A DNA stretch of 22,972 nt from Bacillota bacterium (GCA_023394255.1 JAEXAZ010000044.1:1-22972); one strand, 5' to 3'. Shown: positions 1 to 6,856, numbered from the stretch's first letter. Numbers and translations: made by a program. The notes: generated by a model not told the origin, from the sequence alone.

Positions 1-75
1 CTCGTTGTTCATTTTTCAAGGTGCTGTGCCGCCCGTTTCCGCCGTTTTGTCCGCCGCTCACGAGACAGCTTAGTT

Positions 76-104
76 ATAATACCATCCCCATAACTTTTTG
101 TCAA
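76..104 (-). promoter_or_regulatory. Strong leftward promoter, probably of an rRNA operon
   Basis: Read on the minus strand, TTGACA (99-104) and TATTAT (76-81) are separated by exactly 17 nt, a near-consensus housekeeping promoter firing out of the left edge. The following transcript (about 69 down to 1) is GC-rich, has no credible ORF, and ends in a CTTGAAAAATGAACAACGAG-like stretch. That stretch resembles the leader that precedes rRNA genes in Firmicutes. The promoter is seen directly; the rRNA assignment is inference because the RNA gene itself lies outside the window. Confidence 0.6.
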
Positions 105-325
105 CACCTTTTTCGCATTCTTTTTTCCCTTTTTCGCGCGGTTTGGGATTCTAACAATGTTTCAACAGGTTCGGTGCTGCATTTCAGGCTGGCTTTTCAA
201 CTCTTTCCACGAAACCTTGTTGAAAACTTTTTTAATTATTATTTTTCAAACCAATAAGAATATACGGTTTCTTTGACAGAAAGCTTCATCTTTCGGATAA
301 AATTTGTTGAAGTGAAGAAAACCAA
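105..325. other. Intergenic spacer between divergent stable-RNA promoters
   Basis: This stretch lies between the leftward promoter and the tRNA promoter. It is T-rich on the plus strand and carries no ORF with a ribosome-binding site; the open frame crossing it lacks any coding character. I see no repeat or hairpin of note in it. Confidence 0.5.
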
Positions 326-353
326 TTGCTTTTTTCAATATTTATGCTATACT
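326..353 (+). promoter_or_regulatory. Promoter of tRNA-Arg, overlapping a small palindrome
   Basis: TTGCTT (326-331) and TATACT (348-353) are spaced 16 nt apart. The -10 lies in a palindrome, GCTATA-CTA-TATAGC (346-360). A hairpin follows at 359-380 with arms GCACTGGTTT and AAACCAGTGC. A second TATACT/TATAAT-rich patch at about 399-413 might be another -10. The nearest downstream gene is the tRNA at 420. Confidence 0.5.
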
Positions 354-419
354 ATATAGCACTGGTTTAAAAACCAGTGCCTGCACTATTATATAGCCTA
401 TACTATATATAATAGATAC

Positions 420-496
420 GCGCCCGTAGCTCAGCTGGATAGAGCGTTGGACTCCGACTCCAAAGGTCGCAGATTCGAATTCTGTCGGGCGTACCA
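420..496 (+). tRNA. tRNA-Arg (anticodon CCG)
   Basis: A complete 77-nt cloverleaf with encoded CCA. The acceptor stem is 420-426 with 486-492 (one terminal G-U pair), and the D-stem is GCTC/GAGC. The anticodon stem is TTGGA (447-451) with TCCAA (459-463), closing the loop CTCCGAC with anticodon CCG at 454-456, which reads CGG. The T-arm (469-485) has loop TTCGAAT. The discriminator is A493 followed by CCA at 494-496. It appears to be a single-gene unit, with its own promoter upstream and a terminator one base downstream. Confidence 0.96.
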
Positions 497-537
497 AAAG
501 AGCCTGCATAAACGTCTGTTTATGCAGGCTCTTTTTA
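497..537 (+). terminator. Rho-independent terminator of tRNA-Arg
   Basis: A perfect 15-bp stem with arms 499-513 and 518-532 and loop GTCT is followed by a T run at 533-536. The flanking A residues can extend the pairing. It begins directly after the CCA end. Confidence 0.93.
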
Positions 538-539
538 TG

Positions 540-958
540 TTCAAGCTGAACACTCTAAAAATTGCGTTGTTTTCACTGGGTCTCCCATTCTATACTGTTC
601 GCAATTTTTATAGCTTCCTGATCAACCTGGGCGGATTGGCCCGCATCGGCGCCACTATGTATCTGGAATCAAATGCCACTTCCAGATTTACTCGCCACCA
701 AAGTCAATGTCCAGCCTTCTTTCCCATGACTGGTATTGAATCACCCCGTTTTGTAATCGGACGGTCAGTGTTCCGCCGGGGAGGATAATTCTACCGTTCT
801 CCCCAATAATCCGATCGGGTGAAAAAATAGCCTCAAATACGAATACCTATTGCGATGTACCCCTAAAGTCTTATATGATCGATTATTTTGGCGGGTCCAA
901 TTGCTACATGAGGGATATTGCATTTTCTCAAGCGAACTTTTAAATAATAATAGTTGCG
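540..958. other. About 420 bp without a credible gene, rich in inverted repeats
   Basis: No ORF here has a ribosome-binding site. There are three separate inverted repeats. The first is TAAAAATTGCG (556-566) with CGCAATTTTTA (600-610), enclosing TGGG/CCCA. The second is ATCTGGAA (661-668) with TTCCAGAT (680-687). The third is a nested multi-stem element at 741-822. On the minus strand a 51-codon open stretch (848 down to 688) without a start codon reads like coding sequence and could be a gene remnant. The region may be decayed DNA or may hold a structured RNA; I cannot tell which. Confidence 0.4.
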
Positions 959-1612
959 TTGATAGCCTGCCTTTCTTCATGTTACAGTAAAGCACCCGTA
1001 GATAAGCTGGATGCTGTTTCTTCCGGAACATTATACGAGGCGGGTCTTTCTAATAGTCAAATAACAAATGATCAGGCCGGAAGTTCATCACTTTCTGCCG
1101 CCCAAACAATTCCAACAGAGGATCCACAGCTTGTACCCATTTATCAATTTTTTCATAAATTTTATGAGACATATACGAAAGGAGCAGCACAAGATTTTAC
1201 GGAAATTTTAGTAGATAATGACAACACGTTTTTATTTCAAAATTATTTAAAATATGAATTATATAAACAATCTAAAAATCAAATACGTTGGACTAATTAT
1301 TCTTTTGAACTCAGTGACATTGCCAAAACACAGAATAAAAAGGGATACTCCATTTCGGTTACTTGCAAGATTGATAATACATATATTTTGAACGATGAAG
1401 AATGTAACAGCAGCGGAGTTGTGCCATATGCATTTGCCTTGGAAGAAACCGATGGTACATGGCTGATTACCTCGACTGAAGAAGCCGAACATGGCTTGCC
1501 AAATTTCCTAGAGAGTTTTAGAAAACAAATCGATGAGCTTGAAGACAAAAATAAGACAAAGCAGGATAATATTGTAAATGCAACAGATAATTTAATGGAT
1601 ACTTATGAATGA
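959..1612 (+). CDS. Lipoprotein of unknown function, probably missing its true start
   Basis: The frame encodes 217 residues if it starts at TTG 959. Only seven residues then precede the lipobox cysteine (LSSC). However, the reading frame is open back to the TAA at 941-943 and the intervening codons spell I-I-I-V-A-L-I-A, a hydrophobic signal-peptide core. There is no ATG/GTG and no Shine-Dalgarno sequence ahead of it. This looks like a lipoprotein whose n-region and start were lost, or one using a very weak start. The mature part is polar, with a Ser/Thr/Gln-rich linker (about residues 20-55), a folded-looking middle with many aromatic residues, and a charged Lys/Asp/Glu C-terminus. I recognise no family. 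Base composition is more AT-rich than the flanking metabolic genes, like its neighbour at 1768, which suggests a shared foreign origin. Confidence 0.5.
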   Translation: MIACLSSCYSKAPVDKLDAVSSGTLYEAGLSNSQITNDQAGSSSLSAAQTIPTEDPQLVPIYQFFHKFYETYTKGAAQDFTEILVDNDNTFLFQNYLKYELYKQSKNQIRWTNYSFELSDIAKTQNKKGYSISVTCKIDNTYILNDEECNSSGVVPYAFALEETDGTWLITSTEEAEHGLPNFLESFRKQIDELEDKNKTKQDNIVNATDNLMDTYE

Positions 1613-1721
1613 TTTGTACAGCTTAGAGTCATATCTAACAGATGAAGCAAATATTGAATTATTTCAAAATAATTTAATAGGAGGAGAATGGCATGTTAAG
1701 CCAACGCAGTTAGCGCGTTAA
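1605..1721 (+). CDS. Possible 38-residue ORF overlapping the preceding lipoprotein gene
   Basis: An ATG at 1605 overlaps the end of the preceding gene (ATGAATGA) and opens a 38-codon frame to TAA at 1719-1721. The peptide is acidic, beginning MNDLYSLESYLTDEA, with no membrane segment or known motif. The overlap would allow translational coupling, but there is no clear ribosome-binding site. A much better site (AGGAGGAG, about 1679-1686) lies inside this ORF and leads only to very short frames. It may be a remnant. Confidence 0.2.
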   Translation: MNDLYSLESYLTDEANIELFQNNLIGGEWHVKPTQLAR

Positions 1722-1767
1722 GTATTTATATTCATTGTTGCCCTTTTTATTGACAATTGGTGATGCT

Positions 1768-2421
1768 ATGAAAAAATTATTGATTTTACTATTTTGCTTT
1801 ACATTCTTATTATCAGGTTGCGGCAGTCAAAGCGGCGATATACAGCGCATAAATAATTCTGATAATCACAATTTATCTATTGCTCAGGAGAAAAAGCCGG
1901 TAGAGGGCTATTCCATCAAGGAACTTGGTTTTGCAGTAAAGGCAGATAAAGATTTTATAGACCCTAATCTCGAACATCAATTGGAATCAGCCTATCTCAC
2001 CATTACCGGCAATTCCGATTATATTATGGGAGACCTCACACAAGACGATCTCTTGGGTTCATTTACATATCTGTGCGTACTTACAGTGGAGACCAAGTTA
2101 TCTGTGACTGAAATTCCGATTAAATATCTTCAGGGATTTAAAGTCAACGATATAAAAGATGAAAACAGTTTAATCAAGGTGAAGGCAAATAACTACTCCT
2201 GGGAAGATTTAAAAGACTATGAAATCTTTAATGATTCTTCTATCGTCATTTTTGATCTTACTGATTGCATTATGACAGAATCATATAATGAATATCTTCT
2301 GCAATACAGCACAGATCATTTAGACTATGATTTTTCTTGGACAAAAGCTGTTTATCAGTATTTTAATGAACATATAGGACAGTGTATCATTCCCTTATCA
2401 AAAGAAGACGCAGAGAAGTAG
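1768..2421 (+). CDS. Secreted lipoprotein of unknown function
   Basis: I place the start at ATG 1768, giving 217 residues with a textbook lipoprotein signal: Met-Lys-Lys, a Leu/Ile/Phe-rich core and the lipobox LSGC with Cys at residue 20. The in-frame TTG at 1735 would put 11 implausible residues before this signal. A GGTGA (1759-1763) four bases upstream is a modest ribosome-binding site. The mature protein is acidic, has several aromatic clusters and contains no repeats. I recognise no domain. It should be anchored by diacylglycerol to the outer face of the membrane. It shares style and AT-rich composition with the lipoprotein just upstream, so the two may have arrived together. An imperfectly terminated hairpin follows at 2480. 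Confidence 0.75.
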   Translation: MKKLLILLFCFTFLLSGCGSQSGDIQRINNSDNHNLSIAQEKKPVEGYSIKELGFAVKADKDFIDPNLEHQLESAYLTITGNSDYIMGDLTQDDLLGSFTYLCVLTVETKLSVTEIPIKYLQGFKVNDIKDENSLIKVKANNYSWEDLKDYEIFNDSSIVIFDLTDCIMTESYNEYLLQYSTDHLDYDFSWTKAVYQYFNEHIGQCIIPLSKEDAEK

Positions 2422-2479
2422 ACGGATCCTATCTCTCACACTGATTCTACTATCATAAGCGGTCCGGTGACAGACAGAA

Positions 2480-2518
2480 GCCCAAAATGAGCCTCCTTGA
2501 TCGAGGCTCGTTTTGGGC
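2480..2518 (+). terminator. Hairpin after the lipoprotein gene (no T tract)
   Basis: Arms GCCCAAAATGAGCCTC (2480-2495) and GAGGCTCGTTTTGGGC (2503-2518) pair over 16 positions with one G-T wobble and a 7-nt loop. No run of T follows on either strand, so it is either a weak terminator or another structural element. Confidence 0.45.
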
Positions 2519-2608
2519 GCTCTACAGCGGCAATTCCGCCTTCGCAAAAAGGATACACTTTTTTCACAGTTCCATCACATTTATGCCTTATTTCAATCAC
2601 GTTAAATC

Positions 2609-2637
2609 TTTACACTGAATACAGAATGGTTTAATAT
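2609..2637 (+). promoter_or_regulatory. Promoter of the repeat-rich surface protein gene
   Basis: TTTACA (2609-2614) and TAATAT (2632-2637) are 17 nt apart, placing the transcript start near 2644 and leaving a leader of about 30 nt before the gene. The leader contains AAGGAGG (2660-2666), well spaced from ATG 2675. Confidence 0.5.
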
Positions 2638-2674
2638 CATATTTTAATATAGTACCTTTAAGGAGGGTTTTTAT

Positions 2675-5600
2675 ATGCGACGAATCATTTCCATAGCGCT
2701 TGCCGCTATTATGGCCGCGGGATACCTGTCCGTCGGCGTACTCGCGCTTTCCCCAAGGGGGCATTCGCGCTTCAGCGGCGGTTTTCGTCAGCAGACATCG
2801 GCCAGCAGTTCTCCGCAAACCGGCACGGAGGGAGCCGGTTCCGCAAGTCCGGAGGTTTCCGCTTCTGACCTCTCCTCCCCGAGAGGAGCCCTTGCGCGGG
2901 AAAAGAATTCCCTTGCGCTTCTGCCCACCCAGCTGAATGAAACTCTTGAAACCTGCACAGTTACCTATTCGGTCGGAGCAGGCGGTACCCTCTACCTGAA
3001 TGGCACGGCTTATACCGCCTCCGGAAGCATAGAGGTGGAAAAAAATACGGTCCTTACTGTTTGGGCAGCCGCAGATACCGGATATTCGCTCGACTCTCTG
3101 CTGGTCAATTCCGTGCCTTATTCCAGCCCGACCACAATCACATCGGCAACCAGTTTTTCCGCCACATTCCTGCCTGTAAGCATCGACAGCCCTTCCGTGC
3201 CAGTTTCCCCGGAAGACGATGCCAGCCCTTCCATGCCGGTTTCCCCGGAAGACGATGCCAGCCCTTCCATGCCGGTTTCCCCGGAAGACGATGCCAGCCC
3301 TTCCTCACCGGCCCCTTCGGAAGCCGAGACGGTCATTTATCCCATAACTTATGATCATCCGGACAACGGCATTTTGTTTGTGACCAGCAAAGGCTCCTCT
3401 GTTTCATCCGGCGCGAGTCTGCCTGAAAACGCGGTTATTACAGTTACGGCCACCCCCGCGGAGGGCTATGAGCTGGCATCCTTAACCGTCAACGGTGCGG
3501 CAATCAATAATGGGGGCAGTTACACCATCGGCTCCGCCACAACAATTTCCGCATCTTTTACGAAAAAAGAAGTATTTTATACGGTCACATTTACGGAAAG
3601 CTCCGCTTATGGGAATCTTGCCGTAACGCATGACGGTTTGCCTGTTTCATCCGGCGCAAGTCTGCCTGAAAACGCTGCTATTACGATTACGGCCACCCCC
3701 GCGGAGGGCTATGAGCTGGCATCCTTAACCGTCAATGGTGCGGCAATCAATAATGGGGACAGTTACACCATCGGCTCCGCCACAACAGTTTCCGCATCTT
3801 TTACGAAAAAAGAAGTATTTTACACGGTCACATTTGCGGAAAGCTCCGCTTATGGGAATCTTGCCGTAACGCATGACGGTTTGCCTGTTTCATCCGGCGC
3901 AAGTCTGCCTGAAAACGCCGCTATTACGATTACGGCCACCCCCGCAGACGGCTATACGTTTTCTTCCATGCGGATCGACGGAACGAATTACACGGACAAC
4001 AGCGTTTCCCATACCCTTACACGCGACACTTCCATTTCAGCGACTTTTTCAGCGGCGCTTTCCAAAACAAAATTGGAAGCCACTGCATCTTCCTATTCTG
4101 TGACCGTACCGACCGTCTCCAACGGCACGCTGTCGGTACGCGGATATGTAGGAGGGGATTCCAAAATTTTGACAGCCGGGACGACCGCCGTTGATGCGGA
4201 CAGCACGCTCACCGTCACCGCGGACGCGAATTCCGGTTACAGGCTGACCTCTCTGGCAATCGGCGGCTCCGCCTGGTCGCCCAACACCTCCTCCGCATAC
4301 ACCCAGTCGGCCACGGTTACTGCCGATACGACCATTACGGCTACTTTCACGGCGATCTCCTATACCGGCAGCACGGGTTATGTTACCCAGCCGATTGCTG
4401 TCTATGACGAAGACGGTGAAACTTTAGAGGACAACTCCGGAGACAATTTCGAAATTGACGACATCGCATCCAACGGAAGGCTGACCCTGGACGGCCTGCT
4501 GCCCAATCAGACTTTCTATATCAAGCTGGGCGAGACCGGAAATGATCTGGCCACTATTTTAAGCGACGGCAATACCGCAGCCGCCAGCCAACTGGCAGAC
4601 GACGACCTGTTCAGAATTTCCATTGATAAAGACGGCAGCGGGAAATCCCTGATCAGCTCGATTACGCAGGTCGGAGAAAAGAGGCTGGACGGCGACAGCG
4701 TACGGGGCAGTTACCTGAAAGTCGTGCTGAAAGACTCCACCACCACAGATGAGCTGAAAGCCACCGCGGAAATTACGTTTAAGGCGAGAAAGACTCTCTC
4801 CGCATCCGACGGGGAGGAAGGCACATGGGATTCCGGCGAAAACGCGGTTCTGAATCTCGTCATGTGGATCAACAATTCCGAAATCAGCGGTTCCGACGGC
4901 GAGGCAGATACCGGCGACAGCGTCTATTTCTCCCCTGAATCCGATGAGGTCAACACCTTTATCTGGGGCGACGACCGCGCGGCAGTCGAGTTTACCGCCG
5001 ATGATGACGCCGAAGACTTTTATGCCAGACTCTCTACCAAAAGCGATGTAGACATCTACACCGAATATGGCGACCCTGTGGATGCAGACCTGTGGTTCTA
5101 CAATTTTGTAGGGAACCCAACCGTTCCCAGCACCTCCCGCGCCGCCCTGACCCTGGGTATCCCGTGGGATGAGGACGACGACGATTATCCGGACCCTGAA
5201 GACTGCTATATTTACGAACTGGACGGCGACGGCTATCTTTCGGATGTAACCGAACGGTTCACCTATTCTGAGGATCGCTACGCCATTGACGGCTGGACAG
5301 TCAAAACCCGGGTACTGGGCACCTATATCGTTTCCGACACCGAGCTGGACATCTATTCCCAGGATTATGAAGTCGAGTATGTGGAGGAGGACGACGATAC
5401 TGCCTCGGACGGCCTGACGGACGACTATGAATCCATGGTCAAGGTAAACCCCTCCACCGGAAACGGCGGATATTCCTATACGCCGGTTACCGTGCCCGCC
5501 GCCACAGAAAACACGCAGGCTGAAGAAACCTCCAACATCAAAATTACAAAAGACAGGCCGGACCCGAAACCGGCTGTCCCTTCGAAAATAGATTCGGGGG

Positions 5601-5731
5601 ATAGTGTGGACACAGAACGTACCGCGCAGGAGGACCCCTTCCCCTGGGCCGGGGCGCTGATTGCAACCGCGCTGGTTCTGGCGGGCAGCATTACCGGAGG
5701 ATATTTCCTCTACCGCCGCACGCATCAATAA
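2675..5731 (+). CDS. Large repeat-containing cell-surface protein with C-terminal membrane anchor
   Basis: This 1018-residue protein starts at ATG 2675 behind AAGGAGG. Residues 1-25 form a signal peptide. From about residue 90 to 560 it carries five or six beta-rich repeats of about 80 residues. Their signature (a Gly start, then T-A-x-P-A-x-G-Y, a hydrophobic-rich strand, V-N-G, and a closing I-S-A-S-F) matches the divergent InlB B-repeat/Flg_new_2 type of bacterial surface repeat. A proline-rich spacer at about 172-210 is built of three 12-residue copies. Residues 560-890 form a different acidic region with long Asp/Glu runs, possibly Ca-binding, which I do not recognise. A linker leads to one transmembrane segment at about 990-1012 and the tail YRRTHQ. 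There is no LPXTG motif ahead of the anchor, so sortase attachment is unlikely. A role in adhesion or envelope structure is plausible but not shown. Confidence 0.9.
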   Translation: MRRIISIALAAIMAAGYLSVGVLALSPRGHSRFSGGFRQQTSASSSPQTGTEGAGSASPEVSASDLSSPRGALAREKNSLALLPTQLNETLETCTVTYSVGAGGTLYLNGTAYTASGSIEVEKNTVLTVWAAADTGYSLDSLLVNSVPYSSPTTITSATSFSATFLPVSIDSPSVPVSPEDDASPSMPVSPEDDASPSMPVSPEDDASPSSPAPSEAETVIYPITYDHPDNGILFVTSKGSSVSSGASLPENAVITVTATPAEGYELASLTVNGAAINNGGSYTIGSATTISASFTKKEVFYTVTFTESSAYGNLAVTHDGLPVSSGASLPENAAITITATPAEGYELASLTVNGAAINNGDSYTIGSATTVSASFTKKEVFYTVTFAESSAYGNLAVTHDGLPVSSGASLPENAAITITATPADGYTFSSMRIDGTNYTDNSVSHTLTRDTSISATFSAALSKTKLEATASSYSVTVPTVSNGTLSVRGYVGGDSKILTAGTTAVDADSTLTVTADANSGYRLTSLAIGGSAWSPNTSSAYTQSATVTADTTITATFTAISYTGSTGYVTQPIAVYDEDGETLEDNSGDNFEIDDIASNGRLTLDGLLPNQTFYIKLGETGNDLATILSDGNTAAASQLADDDLFRISIDKDGSGKSLISSITQVGEKRLDGDSVRGSYLKVVLKDSTTTDELKATAEITFKARKTLSASDGEEGTWDSGENAVLNLVMWINNSEISGSDGEADTGDSVYFSPESDEVNTFIWGDDRAAVEFTADDDAEDFYARLSTKSDVDIYTEYGDPVDADLWFYNFVGNPTVPSTSRAALTLGIPWDEDDDDYPDPEDCYIYELDGDGYLSDVTERFTYSEDRYAIDGWTVKTRVLGTYIVSDTELDIYSQDYEVEYVEEDDDTASDGLTDDYESMVKVNPSTGNGGYSYTPVTVPAATENTQAEETSNIKITKDRPDPKPAVPSKIDSGDSVDTERTAQEDPFPWAGALIATALVLAGSITGGYFLYRRTHQ
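3188..3295 (+). repeat. Three tandem 36-bp repeats in the surface protein gene
   Basis: Three head-to-tail copies of 36 bp (3188-3223, 3224-3259, 3260-3295) each encode SPSMPVSPEDDA, with Val for Met in the first copy. A degenerate fourth begins at 3296. Copies two and three are identical, so copy number could vary by slippage or recombination. The units form a Pro/Ser/Asp-rich spacer between folded repeats. Confidence 0.9.
3341..4069 (+). repeat. Three 243-bp repeats encoding the B-repeat-like domains
   Basis: Units of 81 codons start at about 3341, 3584 and 3827. Units one and two are almost identical at the DNA level over their last 180 bp or so. Units two and three are almost identical over their first 130 bp, diverging after the GGCTAT near 3955. 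This offset pattern indicates recent duplication or conversion inside the gene. Confidence 0.85.
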
Positions 5732-5744
5732 CAGACATCCAACC

Positions 5745-5781
5745 AAAAGGAAGGCCGGCGTTTCGCCGGCCTTCCTTTTTT
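5745..5781 (+). terminator. Terminator of the surface protein gene
   Basis: A GC-rich stem with arms 5745-5760 and 5764-5779 (core GGAAGGCCGGCG) and a 3-nt loop is followed by T residues. It starts 13 nt after the stop codon. Confidence 0.92.
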
Positions 5782-5790
5782 ACTTTCGGC

Positions 5791-5841
5791 AAAATCTCTG
5801 AGCCCTCCGCCGTGTGAATCGGCGGAGGGCTCAGAGATTTT
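5791..5841. terminator. Bidirectional terminator, perfect 22-bp inverted repeat
   Basis: Arms 5791-5812 and 5820-5841 are perfectly complementary over 22 bp with a 7-nt loop. The stem starts with AAAA and ends with TTTT, so it has a T tract on both strands. It can end leftward transcription from the GntR gene and back up the terminator just upstream. Confidence 0.85.
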
Positions 5842-5955
5842 CATATTTACAAGCATCTACATAAACTTCACTGATACCGCAAGCGATGTATACAACATTC
5901 GACAGCGCTTTCGTCTGCTTCAGCGGGAAAATGTCCTTGCTGTGCAAAAGCAATT

Positions 5956-6609
5956 CTAAATGAGGGGTGCCTCACCGCCGAGCAGCAGGTCGAATGTTGC
6001 GTCTTTCGATTGTTTCAGATGCGCGCAAAGCTCCTGCGCGGCAAGCTCCCAGTCCTTTTTCAGGCACGCCTTCACGATGTTCAGATGCTCCTTTATGGTC
6101 TCCGACAGCCTGTTATCCTGTATTTTCCCGGTCATGACGCGGAATCGAAGGTTCTGGTTCTGGATATCGGCATAGGTCTGGAGCAGAAACCGGTTCTGAA
6201 TCGCATTGATAATTGCATAGTGGAACTCATCGTCCATTAAGAAGAATTCATCCATCGTATATTGGCGGCTCTGGTCGGAAAACTTTGTATAATAGCTCAT
6301 GATCAGCTCTTCCGGCAGCAGATAACCGAAATTGCGCAGCGCATAAGGCTCCAAAAGCATGCGGACTTCGAATATCATGTTAATTTCACTGATAGAAAGG
6401 CCGGAAACCATAATGCCCTTTTTCGGAAGGATTTTAATGAGGCCCTCCTGCTCCAGGCGGCTGAGCGCGTCGCGGATCGGAGTACGGCTGACGTTAATCT
6501 CTTCCCGAAGGATTTCCTCGTTCAGCAGGGTGTTGGGCGCATATTGGCAGGTTATAATTTTTTCCTTGATGATATTATATGCCTGCAGCTTCAGTGATTC
6601 TTTTTTCAT
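5956..6609 (-). CDS. GntR-family transcriptional regulator, FCD (FadR-like) subgroup
   Basis: This 217-residue protein starts at ATG 6609, preceded on the minus strand by AGGAAAGG. Residues about 5-70 form the winged helix-turn-helix typical of GntR proteins (SRTPIRDALSRLEQEGLI at 41-58, the recognition-helix region). Residues about 75-210 form the all-alpha FCD ligand domain. The metal/ligand residues of FCD proteins are present: Asp126 and His130 (D-x3-H), His175 and His197. FCD regulators usually sense organic or sugar acids. The gene diverges from the Zn dehydrogenase/TRAP genes, so it is likely their local regulator. Its own promoter is TTGGCA-17-TATACT at 6690-6662. Whether it represses or activates cannot be told from sequence. 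Confidence 0.92.
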   Translation of the reverse strand: MKKESLKLQAYNIIKEKIITCQYAPNTLLNEEILREEINVSRTPIRDALSRLEQEGLIKILPKKGIMVSGLSISEINMIFEVRMLLEPYALRNFGYLLPEELIMSYYTKFSDQSRQYTMDEFFLMDDEFHYAIINAIQNRFLLQTYADIQNQNLRFRVMTGKIQDNRLSETIKEHLNIVKACLKKDWELAAQELCAHLKQSKDATFDLLLGGEAPLI

Positions 6610-6661
6610 ATGATTTTTCCTTTCCTCAGTTTTCGTAAAAACGCTGTTATCATCTGTCTAA

Positions 6662-6690
6662 AGTATACTATAGGAATCCCAATCTGCCAA
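6662..6690 (-). promoter_or_regulatory. Promoter of the leftward gntR gene
   Basis: On the minus strand TTGGCA (6685-6690) and TATACT (6662-6667) are separated by 17 nt. The -10 overlaps the 8-bp palindrome AGTATACT (6662-6669). Its GTATAC core resembles FCD operators, so autoregulation is possible. Confidence 0.6.
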
Positions 6691-6813
6691 GAGTTTGTTA
6701 AAAGATTGCCGCAGTATGACGGAAATTGGAAATTAAATTGTGTTATATCAACAAAATAGTTTGGATTATCTTAGATATAATATCTGAAAATTTGAATATT
6801 TTGTGAAAATTTA

Positions 6814-6842
6814 TTGACACCGATAGATTTATCCTTTATTCT
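6814..6842 (+). promoter_or_regulatory. Promoter of the dehydrogenase-TRAP operon
   Basis: TTGACA (6814-6819) and TATTCT (6837-6842) are exactly 17 nt apart, giving a start near 6849 and a leader of about 60 nt before the gene at 6908. Confidence 0.7.
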
Positions 6843-6846
6843 TACG

Positions 6847-6856
6847 TTGTACACAA
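6847..6856 (+). promoter_or_regulatory. Candidate GntR/FCD operator at the transcription start
   Basis: TTGTACACAA has inverted TTGT/ACAA arms and closely matches the TTGTATACAA-like sites recognised by several FCD regulators. It covers the predicted transcription start, a position suited to repression by the divergently encoded GntR protein. The sequence is seen; the binding is inferred. Confidence 0.5.

Noticed and set aside
420..2675. Integrated element at tRNA-Arg with an att site
   Set aside because: I find no integrase, no mobility gene and no direct repeat of the tRNA 3' end. The compositional shift alone is not enough to call an element.
3188..3300. CRISPR-like array
   Set aside because: The repeats are contiguous in-frame 36-bp units with no spacers, inside a coding region.
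4559..5746. Long minus-strand open frame of 395 codons
   Set aside because: It is antisense to the surface protein gene, begins in that gene's terminator and has no domain or ribosome-binding site.
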